NCBI RefSeq assembly: GCF_052030545.1
Contig: NZ_JBPDIH010000004.1
Span: forward strand, 310,001-374,000
Source: CANMXU01 sp052030545
GTDB lineage: Bacteria > Pseudomonadota > Gammaproteobacteria > Enterobacterales > Alteromonadaceae
Length of the DNA: 64,000 nucleotides
Direction: 5' to 3'
Shown: piece by piece, positions 8,166 to 16,812 of the stretch
Position numbering within the stretch: the first letter of the stretch is position 1
Layout of the letters: each line of letters opens with the position of its first letter
Notes under the pieces: generated by a model
What the model saw: the letters and a program-made list of their open reading frames with translations, nothing else
Database searches by the model: none
What the model was told of the DNA's origin: nothing
Position numbers and translations under genes: made by a program

Positions 8166-8951
8166 TTAGATCTGATTTACATTGCAGCCATCGTTTAATA
8201 GCTGAATAAAAGCATCAACTTCTAGCAAGGCACACATACGATCTTTTACTAATCCAGCAAGCCAAGGACGCCTTCCCCCCTGTGCGAGCCATTTTACGTC
8301 TTCTTGCTCTAGAGTAACGGTATCAATTAAGTTTTCAGCTAAAAGTCCCCATTGACTGCTACCCAACATAATCACGTATTTATAGTCTAGTGATTCTTTT
8401 AATGCTTGATCGCATTTCTCTGGCATAACCCAAAGTGCAGTATCAACCACATTAATTTGTTCTTCTCGATGCACCATAACGCCTTTAAACCAATCAGGTT
8501 TTCCAACTAACGAGTTGGTTTTTTCTGCATTATGAATGCCACCTAATTCGATTAATGGCACCGCAACCGTTAAACCGGCGACATCGAAAAACATCGCTTG
8601 AAAACTACCTTTTCTATAATCGTTTCCTTTTTCAACTATGCTTTGAGCTTTGCTTTTTTTCGTTTCTAAAACGGTATTTTCAGCAACGATGGGCTCTTTA
8701 GCTATTACCGGTGTTGCTATGGTTTCTTTTGCGACCGGTTCAATATTGGTAGATTTGCGAGAGATTACCGGCTTTGCTTCAACGACAGGTACGCTTACTG
8801 TTTCTAAAAGCTTTTCAAGCTTACTTTCGTCGGCGACTTTTTCTTTTACTGGTCTTGATGATTTAACTTCTGGCAAGGGCTCATCTTCTGTCAGTAATTC
8901 CGACAGATAATTTTTCATTAACGTTTTACTTGCCGCTAAAGACTTTGACAT
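8166..8951 (-). CDS. parP: ParP-like protein with C-terminal CheW-like domain
   Basis: The N-terminal half (to about residue 115) is charged, rich in Pro, Lys, Val and Glu and probably disordered. The C-terminal half is a CheW-like fold (FFDVAGLTVAVPLIELGGI, then WFKGVMVHREEQINVVDTALWV). In Vibrio, ParP binds CheA and ParC and places chemotaxis arrays at the cell pole. The identification rests on this domain layout and on the gene order parC-parP-cheW, which matches Vibrio. Its ATG directly abuts the parC stop, suggesting coupled translation. Confidence 0.82.
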   Translation of the reverse strand: MSKSLAASKTLMKNYLSELLTEDEPLPEVKSSRPVKEKVADESKLEKLLETVSVPVVEAKPVISRKSTNIEPVAKETIATPVIAKEPIVAENTVLETKKSKAQSIVEKGNDYRKGSFQAMFFDVAGLTVAVPLIELGGIHNAEKTNSLVGKPDWFKGVMVHREEQINVVDTALWVMPEKCDQALKESLDYKYVIMLGSSQWGLLAENLIDTVTLEQEDVKWLAQGGRRPWLAGLVKDRMCALLEVDAFIQLLNDGCNVNQI

Positions 8952-9728
8952 TTACTTTTTCACCGATTGCATTTTAATCAAATGCGTTAACAAACTATTA
9001 TAAGCATAGACACCACGAGACGAATTGGCATAATCAGAGGGAACTTTTTGTGCGACACTGGCATTTCTGAAATTGGTATCTATCGGGATCACCCCTTGCC
9101 AAACACTTTCAGGGTACAATTCTTGTAATTTCTTATACGCAAGTAATGATGCCTTGGTACGCTTATCAAACATGGTCGGCACTATGGTAAAGTTAAATTG
9201 CTTTTCCTGCTCTCCCTGCATAATTTCCAGCGTTTTCATCATGCGATCTAGACCTTTAAGGGCTAAAAACTCTGTTTGCACAGGCACAATAATGCGATTT
9301 GATGCCGCTAGCGCATTAACCATTAATACACCTAAAACCGGTGGACAATCTAAAAGCACATAATCGTATTCATCTTTTAATTGGTTAATGGCTTTTTTTA
9401 ATACTAAGCCCATACCACCTTTACTACCTAAAGAGCGATCAAGCGTTGCTAAGCCCATTGTTGCCGGTAATATGTCAATGTTCTTATAAGCGGTAGGACA
9501 TAAGCTTTGCATTATTTGCTCTTTGGTTGATACCTGTACAAATAAATCGTATACGCTAAGCTCTAAATCTTCAGATTCAATACCAAAATAATAACTTAAT
9601 GATGCATGAGGGTCGGTATCAACTAATAAGACACGATGACCTAGGCCTGCTAATAAACCGCCTAAAGAAATGGTTGTTGTGGTTTTACCAACACCACCTT
9701 TTTGATTCGCTATCGTCCAAACTACCAA
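8952..9728 (-). CDS. parC: ParA-like ATPase ParC for polar placement of chemotaxis arrays
   Basis: The 258-residue ParA/MinD-type ATPase has a deviant Walker A motif KGGVGKTTTT at residues 10-19 and a Walker B region YVLLDCPPVLG near 120. In Vibrio the equivalent ATPase recruits chemotaxis clusters to the pole with ParP. The start is probably TTG at 9728: AGGG lies seven bases upstream, and the resulting MVVWTIANQKGG matches the N-terminus expected for this group, with no ATG or GTG nearby. It is named here for its chemotaxis context; chromosome partition ParA proteins would have parB beside them. Confidence 0.85.
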   Translation of the reverse strand: MVVWTIANQKGGVGKTTTTISLGGLLAGLGHRVLLVDTDPHASLSYYFGIESEDLELSVYDLFVQVSTKEQIMQSLCPTAYKNIDILPATMGLATLDRSLGSKGGMGLVLKKAINQLKDEYDYVLLDCPPVLGVLMVNALAASNRIIVPVQTEFLALKGLDRMMKTLEIMQGEQEKQFNFTIVPTMFDKRTKASLLAYKKLQELYPESVWQGVIPIDTNFRNASVAQKVPSDYANSSRGVYAYNSLLTHLIKMQSVKK

Positions 9729-9754
9729 AGGATTTCCCTAGTTTTTAATCAATG

Positions 9755-10714
9755 TTAGTTATCTGTTTCATTTTCATTACGCGTGGTAATTCTAATGCCA
9801 CCATTTTCTAACTGAATAACTCTAATTTCTTGACTTTCATCAGCTGGATCTATTTTCTTAATCGCTTCAACATCTTTTACGCTGATCGTCGGTGTATCTA
9901 ATAGGTTGGATTTTTCCAAACCATATTTTGAAATAGCGATAACAACTTTACGATTTAGCGCTCGGCCATCGCGCGTTGCGTTATTAGCACTTGGGTAATA
10001 TTCACCATACCCTTCAATCGCCATTCTTGCAGAATCTAATGATAAATCTTCAAGTAAGTGTAAAATCGCGGTGGCACGATAAACTGACAATTCCCAATTT
10101 GACGAAAATATTTCATTATTTATCGGTTGATTATCAGTATAGCCTCTTACTCGAATATAGTTTGTGGCAGAGCCAATAACTTCATAGATAACCGCCAATA
10201 TTGCCGATGCGGCGTTGGTTGGCGACGCTGAGCCACTTGGGAATAACAAACCACTATTAAGCTCTATTTCAAGCCAATCACCGTCAATTTGTAATTGCGC
10301 ATACCCTGACTCAATAACATCGTATAAGGCTGTGTGTAATTCTTTTTCCAGTGACGTTAAGTTAGTACCAACTTCACTATTTTCAACATTCGATAATACG
10401 GGTTCGCCGTCGACCAGCTCTGGCCCTGCTTGATCTAAGATGTGATTTCCGTATAACGCTTTAGTCGTTTTAGAGCGATTAACCGGTAAAATATCGTCGC
10501 CATGGCCGCGATTTTTTGGCTTATCTTTATCTGCTTGAAATACTTTGCCAATTGATTCGGTAATGCTTTCAAACTTTTTTTCATTGACCATTGCCATTGC
10601 ATATAAAACCACAAATAACGCAAATAATAAGGTCATATAATCAGCATAAGACACTAGCCAGCGATGCACATTATCTTGCTCAACTGTGTGTCTTCTTCTG
10701 CGGATCCTAGTCAT
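9755..10714 (-). CDS. motD: Flagellar stator protein MotD (MotB family)
   Basis: MotB-type proteins anchor the stator to peptidoglycan and supply the ion-binding aspartate. The 319-residue protein has one membrane helix with VSYADYMTLLF; Asp25 is the conserved ion site. A linker follows, then an OmpA-type peptidoglycan-binding domain (about residues 140-265: IRVRGYTDNQPI, WELSVYRATAIL, GYGEYYPSA). It overlaps motC by 4 bases. Its position inside the che operon corresponds to Pseudomonas motD rather than to Vibrio pomB. Confidence 0.92.
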   Translation of the reverse strand: MTRIRRRRHTVEQDNVHRWLVSYADYMTLLFALFVVLYAMAMVNEKKFESITESIGKVFQADKDKPKNRGHGDDILPVNRSKTTKALYGNHILDQAGPELVDGEPVLSNVENSEVGTNLTSLEKELHTALYDVIESGYAQLQIDGDWLEIELNSGLLFPSGSASPTNAASAILAVIYEVIGSATNYIRVRGYTDNQPINNEIFSSNWELSVYRATAILHLLEDLSLDSARMAIEGYGEYYPSANNATRDGRALNRKVVIAISKYGLEKSNLLDTPTISVKDVEAIKKIDPADESQEIRVIQLENGGIRITTRNENETDN

Positions 10715-11457
10715 TCTTTTAGCCTAAAAGCCGACAGTTTGTTTTCAATAGCATGTGGATTCTCAGCGAGAGCGATTGATACCAACCCTTCTAGCATCAT
10801 TTCGCGGTACATGGTTTGCTGATGGATAACACTGCGAATTTTATTGGCAATCGGGATGTAAAACAGGTTTGCAAAACCAACACCATATATCGTGGCGACA
10901 AATGCAGTCGCAATACCTTGGCCAAGCATACTAGGATCGGTTAAATTGCCCATCGCATGTATAAGCCCCAACACAGCGCCCAAAATACCGATTGTAGGGC
11001 TATAACCGCCCATTGATTCAAATATATTGGCTGAACGCAAGTTATGCTCGCGGTATAACTCAAGATCCAATTCTAATGAAACTTTAAAATTGTCAACTTC
11101 TACGCCATCAACTAGAAGATTCAAACCTTTATTGGTATAACTGTCTTCTTCGTCAGCCGCAGTATCTTCAAGTGCCAAATAACCCGACTCGCGCGCGACT
11201 TCAGCCCAAGAAATAATTTTTTCAATTCCTTGCTCAACATCATATTTAGGCGGATAAAACACCCATTTTAGGAGTGTCATTGCGTGAAAAAACTGCTCTT
11301 TTGACGACTGCAACATTACGGCACCCAATGTACCGCCAAAGACAATAATAAATGCAGGTAATTCAAATAACGCAGCAATACCGCCGCCATCTAAACTAAA
11401 ACCAATATAAACCGCAAGAAAAGCAATAATAAGTCCGGCAAGACTTAGCTTATCCAT
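10711..11457 (-). CDS. motC: Flagellar stator protein MotC (MotA family)
   Basis: The MotA/TolQ/ExbB family member forms the ion channel with MotD. The 248 residues include four hydrophobic segments (about 5-22, 30-48, 150-172, 183-205), the cytoplasmic loop and the conserved MGGYSPTIGILGAVLGLI stretch. The start ATG overlaps the cheB stop by 8 bases, so the stator pair is translationally tied to the chemotaxis genes. Confidence 0.93.
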   Translation of the reverse strand: MDKLSLAGLIIAFLAVYIGFSLDGGGIAALFELPAFIIVFGGTLGAVMLQSSKEQFFHAMTLLKWVFYPPKYDVEQGIEKIISWAEVARESGYLALEDTAADEEDSYTNKGLNLLVDGVEVDNFKVSLELDLELYREHNLRSANIFESMGGYSPTIGILGAVLGLIHAMGNLTDPSMLGQGIATAFVATIYGVGFANLFYIPIANKIRSVIHQQTMYREMMLEGLVSIALAENPHAIENKLSAFRLKE

Positions 11458-12574
11458 GGTTAATTTCCTTTAACACCGAGGGTGCAACATCATTAATATC
11501 GAGTGAGAGTTCACTTAACCCTGCCACTGTTACCGCTTGCGGCATACCATAAACCACACATGATTGCTCATCTTGTGCCCAAATAGTGGCACCTTTACCT
11601 TTTAACATTCTAGACCCTTCCCTACCATCAGAACCCATACCGGTCAGCACGACTGCTAAGACTGATCCGTTAAAGATTTTAGCAGCAGAGCCGAAACTAA
11701 TATCAACACTGGGTTTAAACGCAATTCGTTCAGAATTATCTTCCAGTATTTTTAGTCTCGCTGCATTTTCTGTACCATCGACAATCATTTGACGACCACC
11801 TGGCGCTAAATAAGCACAACCTGGTTTTAATACATCACCATCTTCAGCTTCTTTTACCGAAATTTTACACAATGTATTCAAACGGTTAGCAAAAGCATTG
11901 GTAAATGCAGCGGGCATGTGTTGGATCATAATAATGGGCAGAGGGAAATCTGCGGGAAGTTTTGTTAGTACTTTTTGCAATGCAATAGGGCCGCCAGTTG
12001 ACGTACCTAGCGCCAACAATTTGTATTTTTTTCCGGAGCTTCTAAAGTTTGCCGACGATTTAGTGGCACCTGCCGTTGGCGCAGGTTTAACCACTTTTTT
12101 ATGATCAGTAGATCTCGTGGTTACAGGTTGAGTTAACGAAGAAGCTCTAGCTACAGGCTTGCGAACGGCAAAGCCTTTTCGCCTTGCCAGCTGGGTAACA
12201 CGTTGTCTAAGCAAGCTACCTGCATCTTCAGAATTTTTAGCGATTTCATTAAACTTTTTCGGCAGAAAATCTAACGCGCCAGCATCGAGTGCATCTAAGG
12301 TTGCACGCGCTCCTTGGTGAGTTAACGAAGAAAACATCAAAATAGCGGTAGGCGATTTCGCCATGATTTGCTTTACAGCTTCGATGCCATTAAGTAATGG
12401 CATCTCAATGTCCATTGTAATAACATCAGGCTTTAATGCGACCGCCTTTTCAACAGCATCTATGCCATTAACGGCCACATCAATAACCTCAAGATTCTTA
12501 TCTTGATTAATAATTTCAGTAACACGGCGTCGAAAAAAACTGGAATCATCAACCACTAAAACCTTGTAGGCCAT
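11450..12574 (-). CDS. cheB: Chemotaxis response regulator and protein-glutamate methylesterase CheB
   Basis: CheB removes methyl groups from receptor glutamates (and deamidates glutamines) for adaptation. The receiver domain spans residues 3-120 with phospho-acceptor Asp55 in ITMDIEMP. A 60-residue linker follows, then the methylesterase domain with catalytic Ser192 in LGTSTGGP, a histidine in IQHMP and an aspartate in TGMGSDG. AAGGAA lies seven bases before the ATG. It partners CheR, which is encoded far away at 59760. Confidence 0.97.
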   Translation of the reverse strand: MAYKVLVVDDSSFFRRRVTEIINQDKNLEVIDVAVNGIDAVEKAVALKPDVITMDIEMPLLNGIEAVKQIMAKSPTAILMFSSLTHQGARATLDALDAGALDFLPKKFNEIAKNSEDAGSLLRQRVTQLARRKGFAVRKPVARASSLTQPVTTRSTDHKKVVKPAPTAGATKSSANFRSSGKKYKLLALGTSTGGPIALQKVLTKLPADFPLPIIMIQHMPAAFTNAFANRLNTLCKISVKEAEDGDVLKPGCAYLAPGGRQMIVDGTENAARLKILEDNSERIAFKPSVDISFGSAAKIFNGSVLAVVLTGMGSDGREGSRMLKGKGATIWAQDEQSCVVYGMPQAVTVAGLSELSLDINDVAPSVLKEINHG

Positions 12575-12626
12575 TTATTTTCCTTTCTGTTCAAACAACA
12601 TAACTAACTTAGTAAACCATCTCTGC

Positions 12627-14744
12627 TTAACGCAGTTTTTTGTTTACGACTGCTTTTTTGGCGTAATATTTCAGCATGTTAGGAACATCAATAATTAGTG
12701 CAATACCGCCATCACTGGTAATCGTTGCCCCTGCCATACCAGGAGTACCGTGTAGCAGGCGATCTAGAGGCTTAATAACCACCTCTTCTTGGCCAATAAG
12801 TCGGTCAACAACAAAACCTATTTGCTGGTTGCCAAGTTGTACTATAACAACGTGGCCTTTGTCTCTAGGCTTATCTACGTAGTTTCTGATCAACCACTGG
12901 TCTAAGTAAAACAAAGGGATTGCTTTTTCACGAACAATAATTGTCAATTGCCCATCGACCATATTGGTATTGGTTAAATCTAAATGGAAAATTTCATTTA
13001 CTGCTGCCAGTGGCAATGCAAAAGTTTGCTCACCAATTTCAACCATTAAGGTAGGTAATATCGCAAGGGTAAGCGGTACTTTAATTTCTAATACGGTACC
13101 AACGCCTAACTCAGAATCTATATTAACCGCACCATTTAATTGCGTAATTTTGGTTTTTACAACATCCATGCCAACACCGCGCCCTGAAACTTCAGAGATT
13201 TCGGTTTTGGTTGAAAATCCTGGCGCAAAAATTAGATTAAATGCTTCTGAATCTGGCATTCTTGCCGCAGTATCTGCGTCTAGAACTCCGCGTTCAATGG
13301 CGATAGACTTTAATTTTTCTGCATTCATACCTGCGCCATCATCTCTGATAGTAAGCAGAATATGATCACCTTCTTGCGACGCGGATAGCACAACGGTACC
13401 TTCACGCGGTTTACCATTGGCTTCACGAGCATCAGGCTCTTCAATACCGTGATCGACAGAGTTTCTTACCAAATGCACCAACGGGTCAGCTAATGCCTCA
13501 ACAAGGTTTTTATCTAAATCGGTATCTTCACCTTCAAGAATTAATTTAATTTCTTTATTTAAACTACGAGCTAGATCTCGAACAACACGCGGGAAGCGAC
13601 CAAAGACTTTCTTAATCGGTTGCATGCGGGTTTTCATCACCGCACCTTGCAAGTCTGTAGTGACAGCGTCAAGGTTTGACACAGCTTTGGTCAGCTCTTC
13701 ATCTTCTTTGGTCATGCCTAACGTGGTTAATCGGTTTCGAACTAATACCAACTCCCCAACCATATTCATAATTTGATCTAAGCGCTTAGTATCAACACGA
13801 ACTGTCGTTTCACCTTGAGGCGTTGCTGCTGGTTTAGCTGGCTTTTTACTTTTAGCTGCTGCAGGTTTTGCCGCAGGCTTAGCCGGTGCTGCAGCTTTTG
13901 CAGCGGGTGCAGGTACGGCGGTTTTTGGCTGTTCTACCTTAGGAGCAGGCGCTTTAGGTGCAGATTGAGGGCCTTTACCTTGACCGTGAAGTTGATCAAG
14001 CAAGTTCTCGAATTCGTCATCATCAATTTCGTCAGAATTATTAGCAGTTGGCGCAGGAGCACTAGTTGCAACATCCGCTGAAAACGCCCCTTGGCCATGC
14101 AATTCATCTAATAAAGACTCAAATTCATCATCTGAAATTTCATTACTGTCAGAGCTTGTTGCTGCAGGCTCTGATACGAAAGGAGCAGATTCTGGAGATT
14201 TACTGCCATGTAATTCATCAAGTAAACGGTCAAATTCATCTTCTGTCATTTCATCAGACGAGTTAGACGCAGGTGTTGCGTCAGCCGGTGTTTGAACAGG
14301 CGTCTCAACAACCGTTTCAACAACTTCAGCAACTGGCGCTGCTTCTTCTGCACCTTCTGGCTGACTTAAACGATGCAACTCTGCTAATAACTCTGGGTCA
14401 GCGGCTTCTAACGGTTCAGAGTTTTGTACTAAGACAAACATATCATTTACAGTATCAAGGGCCTGTAAAATAATATCCATAAGTTCTGAATTAACTGAAC
14501 GTTGGCCGTTTCTCAATAAATCGAAAATATTCTCTGCGCCATGACATACGTCGACTAATTCATTGAGCCCTAAAAAGCCTGCACCACCTTTAACCGTGTG
14601 AAAGCCTCGGAAAATAGCATTAAGTAGATCAGAATTATCAGGGTCGTTTTCGAGTTCAACGAGTTGCTCTGAAAGCGCTTCTAATATTTCACCTGCTTCA
14701 ATTAAAAAATCTTGAAGAATTTCTTCATCTGCTTCAAAAGACAT
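12627..14744 (-). CDS. cheA: Chemotaxis histidine kinase CheA
   Basis: CheA autophosphorylates under receptor control and passes phosphate to CheY and CheB. The 705-residue protein has an Hpt domain (residues 1-105, His49 in FHTVKGG), a long linker (130-310), dimerisation (about 315-375), an HATPase domain with HLVRNSVDHGIE and GRGVGMDVV, and a C-terminal CheW-like domain. There is no obvious P2 domain. The linker instead carries three acidic copies of a DEFxxLLDxLHG motif spaced exactly 37 residues apart, followed by a Lys/Ala/Pro-rich stretch. GGGAG lies seven bases before the ATG. Confidence 0.97.
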   Translation of the reverse strand: MSFEADEEILQDFLIEAGEILEALSEQLVELENDPDNSDLLNAIFRGFHTVKGGAGFLGLNELVDVCHGAENIFDLLRNGQRSVNSELMDIILQALDTVNDMFVLVQNSEPLEAADPELLAELHRLSQPEGAEEAAPVAEVVETVVETPVQTPADATPASNSSDEMTEDEFDRLLDELHGSKSPESAPFVSEPAATSSDSNEISDDEFESLLDELHGQGAFSADVATSAPAPTANNSDEIDDDEFENLLDQLHGQGKGPQSAPKAPAPKVEQPKTAVPAPAAKAAAPAKPAAKPAAAKSKKPAKPAATPQGETTVRVDTKRLDQIMNMVGELVLVRNRLTTLGMTKEDEELTKAVSNLDAVTTDLQGAVMKTRMQPIKKVFGRFPRVVRDLARSLNKEIKLILEGEDTDLDKNLVEALADPLVHLVRNSVDHGIEEPDAREANGKPREGTVVLSASQEGDHILLTIRDDGAGMNAEKLKSIAIERGVLDADTAARMPDSEAFNLIFAPGFSTKTEISEVSGRGVGMDVVKTKITQLNGAVNIDSELGVGTVLEIKVPLTLAILPTLMVEIGEQTFALPLAAVNEIFHLDLTNTNMVDGQLTIIVREKAIPLFYLDQWLIRNYVDKPRDKGHVVIVQLGNQQIGFVVDRLIGQEEVVIKPLDRLLHGTPGMAGATITSDGGIALIIDVPNMLKYYAKKAVVNKKLR
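13983..14258 (-). repeat. Triple 37-residue acidic repeat within the CheA linker
   Basis: CheA residues 163-180, 200-217 and 237-254 each read as a variant of S-[DN]-E-[MI]-x-[ED]-DEF-[DE]-x-LLD-[EQ]-LHG. The period is exactly 37 residues, with non-conserved Ala/Ser/Pro spacers between copies. The region lies between the Hpt and dimerisation domains. Confidence 0.85.
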
Positions 14745-14757
14745 TCAGCAACTCCCG

Positions 14758-15504
14758 TTAAAATCCTAAACTCGATAAAAGGTCGTCAACATCATCTTGA
14801 TCCGCGACAACATCATCTCTTTCATCTTTGTTAACAATTGGCCCTTCAACCAAGTTATCACCCACTTTTGGGGTACTCACTTGCCCTTGAGCTTGATCTG
14901 AAGAAATACCAAACGCCGTTAACATTCCAATTAGGCTGTCTTCAACTTCTCTAACCAAGTCGATAACTTTACGAATAACCTGCCCAGTTAAATCCTGAAA
15001 GTCTTGAGCCATCAGAACATCGGTCATTAACGTATGCATTTGAGCAGTTTCTTTGTTTGTCGTTATCAGCAAAGAGTCAATATCATGACATAAGGTTTTA
15101 AACTCAGGTAATTCAAGCTCGTTATTCATTAGCTTAGACCAAAGTGGGTTTACCGAAGCAATTTGTTGCTGAATATTATCAACAACAGGGAAAATTGACT
15201 CGACTGCATCCATGGTTTTGTTCGCCGCTTCTTCCGTGCGCGCAATAACGTAATTCAAGCGTTCTTTAGCATCTGGAATATCAGCTGTTGCCAAATCATT
15301 CAAGCGTGAGTCCAATTGAAAATTCATTAACGAGTCGTGTAATTGGCGCGTTAACTTACCAATTTCTGCAAACAACTCCGAATTTATTGGGTTTTGAATT
15401 TCAGCAATTAACTCATCTGCTTTTTCTTGTTGGCCAGTTTCTAAAAACTCTACTAGCTGTTTTGCTTGCTCTAAAGAAACATGAAACTTTGATGACATTG
15501 CCAT
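14758..15504 (-). CDS. cheZ: Protein phosphatase CheZ
   Basis: CheZ speeds dephosphorylation of CheY-P to end the signal. The 248-residue helical protein has the core LMAQDFQDLTGQVIRKVI near residue 165, holding the catalytic Asp/Gln pair (DFQDLTGQ), and the CheY-binding C-terminal tail DDLLSSLGF. AAGGG lies six to seven bases before the ATG at 15504. It sits between cheY and cheA. Confidence 0.96.
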   Translation of the reverse strand: MAMSSKFHVSLEQAKQLVEFLETGQQEKADELIAEIQNPINSELFAEIGKLTRQLHDSLMNFQLDSRLNDLATADIPDAKERLNYVIARTEEAANKTMDAVESIFPVVDNIQQQIASVNPLWSKLMNNELELPEFKTLCHDIDSLLITTNKETAQMHTLMTDVLMAQDFQDLTGQVIRKVIDLVREVEDSLIGMLTAFGISSDQAQGQVSTPKVGDNLVEGPIVNKDERDDVVADQDDVDDLLSSLGF

Positions 15505-15536
15505 GTTATACCCTTATTATTTTAAGCAAAAAAACA

Positions 15537-15920
15537 TTACCCTAAACGTTCGAAAATTTTATCGAGTTTAGTTTTTAATGTTGCTGCAGTAAAAGGTTTA
15601 ACAATATAACCATTTACACCTGCTTGCGCTGCCATAACGATTTGCTCTTTTTTCGCTTCAGCGGTAACCATTAAAACCGGTATATGAGCAAGACTGGCAT
15701 CAGCACGAATTGCTTTTAGCAAATCAATACCTTGCATTCCAGGCATATTCCAGTCAGTGACTACAAAGTCAAAATCACCACCCTGTAACATAGGTAGTGC
15801 AGTGCTGCCATCGTCAGCTTCTGAAATATTGGTGAACCCTAAATCACGTAATAAATTTTTCACTATACGTCTCATTGTTGAGAAATCATCAACAACAAGT
15901 ACTTTCATATTTTTATCCAA
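15537..15920 (-). CDS. cheY: Chemotaxis response regulator CheY, probable TTG start
   Basis: CheY-P binds FliM and changes flagellar rotation. The receiver domain has Asp11/Asp12, phospho-acceptor Asp56 in VVTDWNMPG, and the Thr/Lys switch residues (VTAEAKK, IVKPF). The ATG at 15941 would add a non-homologous stretch, and the ATG at 15908 lacks a ribosome site. TTG at 15920 has GGAGG five bases upstream and yields MDKNMKVLVVDDF, the N-terminus I recall for CheY in Shewanella and Pseudomonas relatives. This gives 127 residues. Confidence 0.9.
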   Translation of the reverse strand: MDKNMKVLVVDDFSTMRRIVKNLLRDLGFTNISEADDGSTALPMLQGGDFDFVVTDWNMPGMQGIDLLKAIRADASLAHIPVLMVTAEAKKEQIVMAAQAGVNGYIVKPFTAATLKTKLDKIFERLG

Positions 15921-15972
15921 GGCACCCTCCGGTGAGAACATTCTAAAGGTCTGTTTAATTATAGTTTATACC

Positions 15973-16025
15973 AATCAAAATAAATTTCTGCGCATTTTTC
16001 TGTTTTTGATCAATTTATTATGATT
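15973..16025. repeat. Imperfect inverted repeat between cheY and fliA
   Basis: The arm 15973-15986 pairs with 16012-16025 over 14 bases with one mismatch, around a 25-base spacer. It begins just after TTATACC. The right arm runs close to the fliA stop at 16036. It has no T-tract typical of a terminator, and its role is unknown. Confidence 0.5.
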
Positions 16026-16035
16026 ATTGATATTC

Positions 16036-16755
16036 TTAGCTTTGCCACGATTGCATACGGGCTTTTAAGCGATGCATTGCTTGGCTGTGAATTTGGCTGA
16101 CTCTCGACTCACTTACGTCAAGTACTTGACCTATTTCACGCAAATTCAATTCTTCATCGTAATAAAGCGACAGTACTAAAGCTTCACGCTCGGGTAAAGC
16201 AGAAATGCAATCTGACAGTGATTTTTTGAAAACAACTTGTTCCATATTGTAATACGGATTGTTTTTTTCTTCATCATCAGATTGACCTAAAATATCTTCG
16301 CTGACGCCGAGATCGTCAATACCGATAATTTTACCGGCATTAACTTCACTTAAGATATGATGGTATTCATTTAAAGAAAGGTCAAGTTTTTCAGCAACTT
16401 CTATATCGGTTACGTCACGTCCAAGTTCTGACTCTAAGAGGTTAATCGCTTCGGAAATCATACGACTATTTTTATGAACTGAACGGGGAGTCCAGTCGCC
16501 ACGACGCATTTCATCTAACATTGCACCGCGAATTCTAATGCCGGCAAACGTTTCGAAACTTGCCCCTTTGGTTGCATCAAAATTATTAGCTGCTTCTAAC
16601 AACCCAATCATGCCTGACTGAATTAAATCATCAACAATAACGCTTGCAGGTAAACGTGCAAGTAAATGATAAGCGATCCTTTTGACTAAAACACTATGAC
16701 GTTCAATAAGCACATTCATATCGGTTTTAGTACTGTAAGCATTGGCTTTAACCAC
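16036..16755 (-). CDS. fliA: Flagellar sigma factor FliA (sigma-28)
   Basis: FliA directs RNA polymerase to late flagellar and chemotaxis genes and is held inactive by FlgM. The 239-residue protein has sigma regions 2 (VDDLIQSGMIGLLEA, FETFAGIRIRGAMLDEMR), 3 and 4 (EREALVLSLYYDEELNLREIG, SESRVSQIHSQA). The start is GTG at 16755 with GGAG five bases upstream; the ATG overlapping it is out of frame. Likely target promoters in this window precede flgM and flagellin 1. Confidence 0.97.
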   Translation of the reverse strand: MVKANAYSTKTDMNVLIERHSVLVKRIAYHLLARLPASVIVDDLIQSGMIGLLEAANNFDATKGASFETFAGIRIRGAMLDEMRRGDWTPRSVHKNSRMISEAINLLESELGRDVTDIEVAEKLDLSLNEYHHILSEVNAGKIIGIDDLGVSEDILGQSDDEEKNNPYYNMEQVVFKKSLSDCISALPEREALVLSLYYDEELNLREIGQVLDVSESRVSQIHSQAMHRLKARMQSWQS

Positions 16756-16812
16756 ATTAGCTCCGCTTGTTGTCTTCTTTTAGTTTTTTCGCACAGGGTT
16801 AAACAATCAAAA

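Noticed and set aside
8952..9728. Chromosome or plasmid partition ParA
   Set aside because: No parB or parS-like site is adjacent, and the gene lies between motD and a CheW-domain gene in the order known for ParC.
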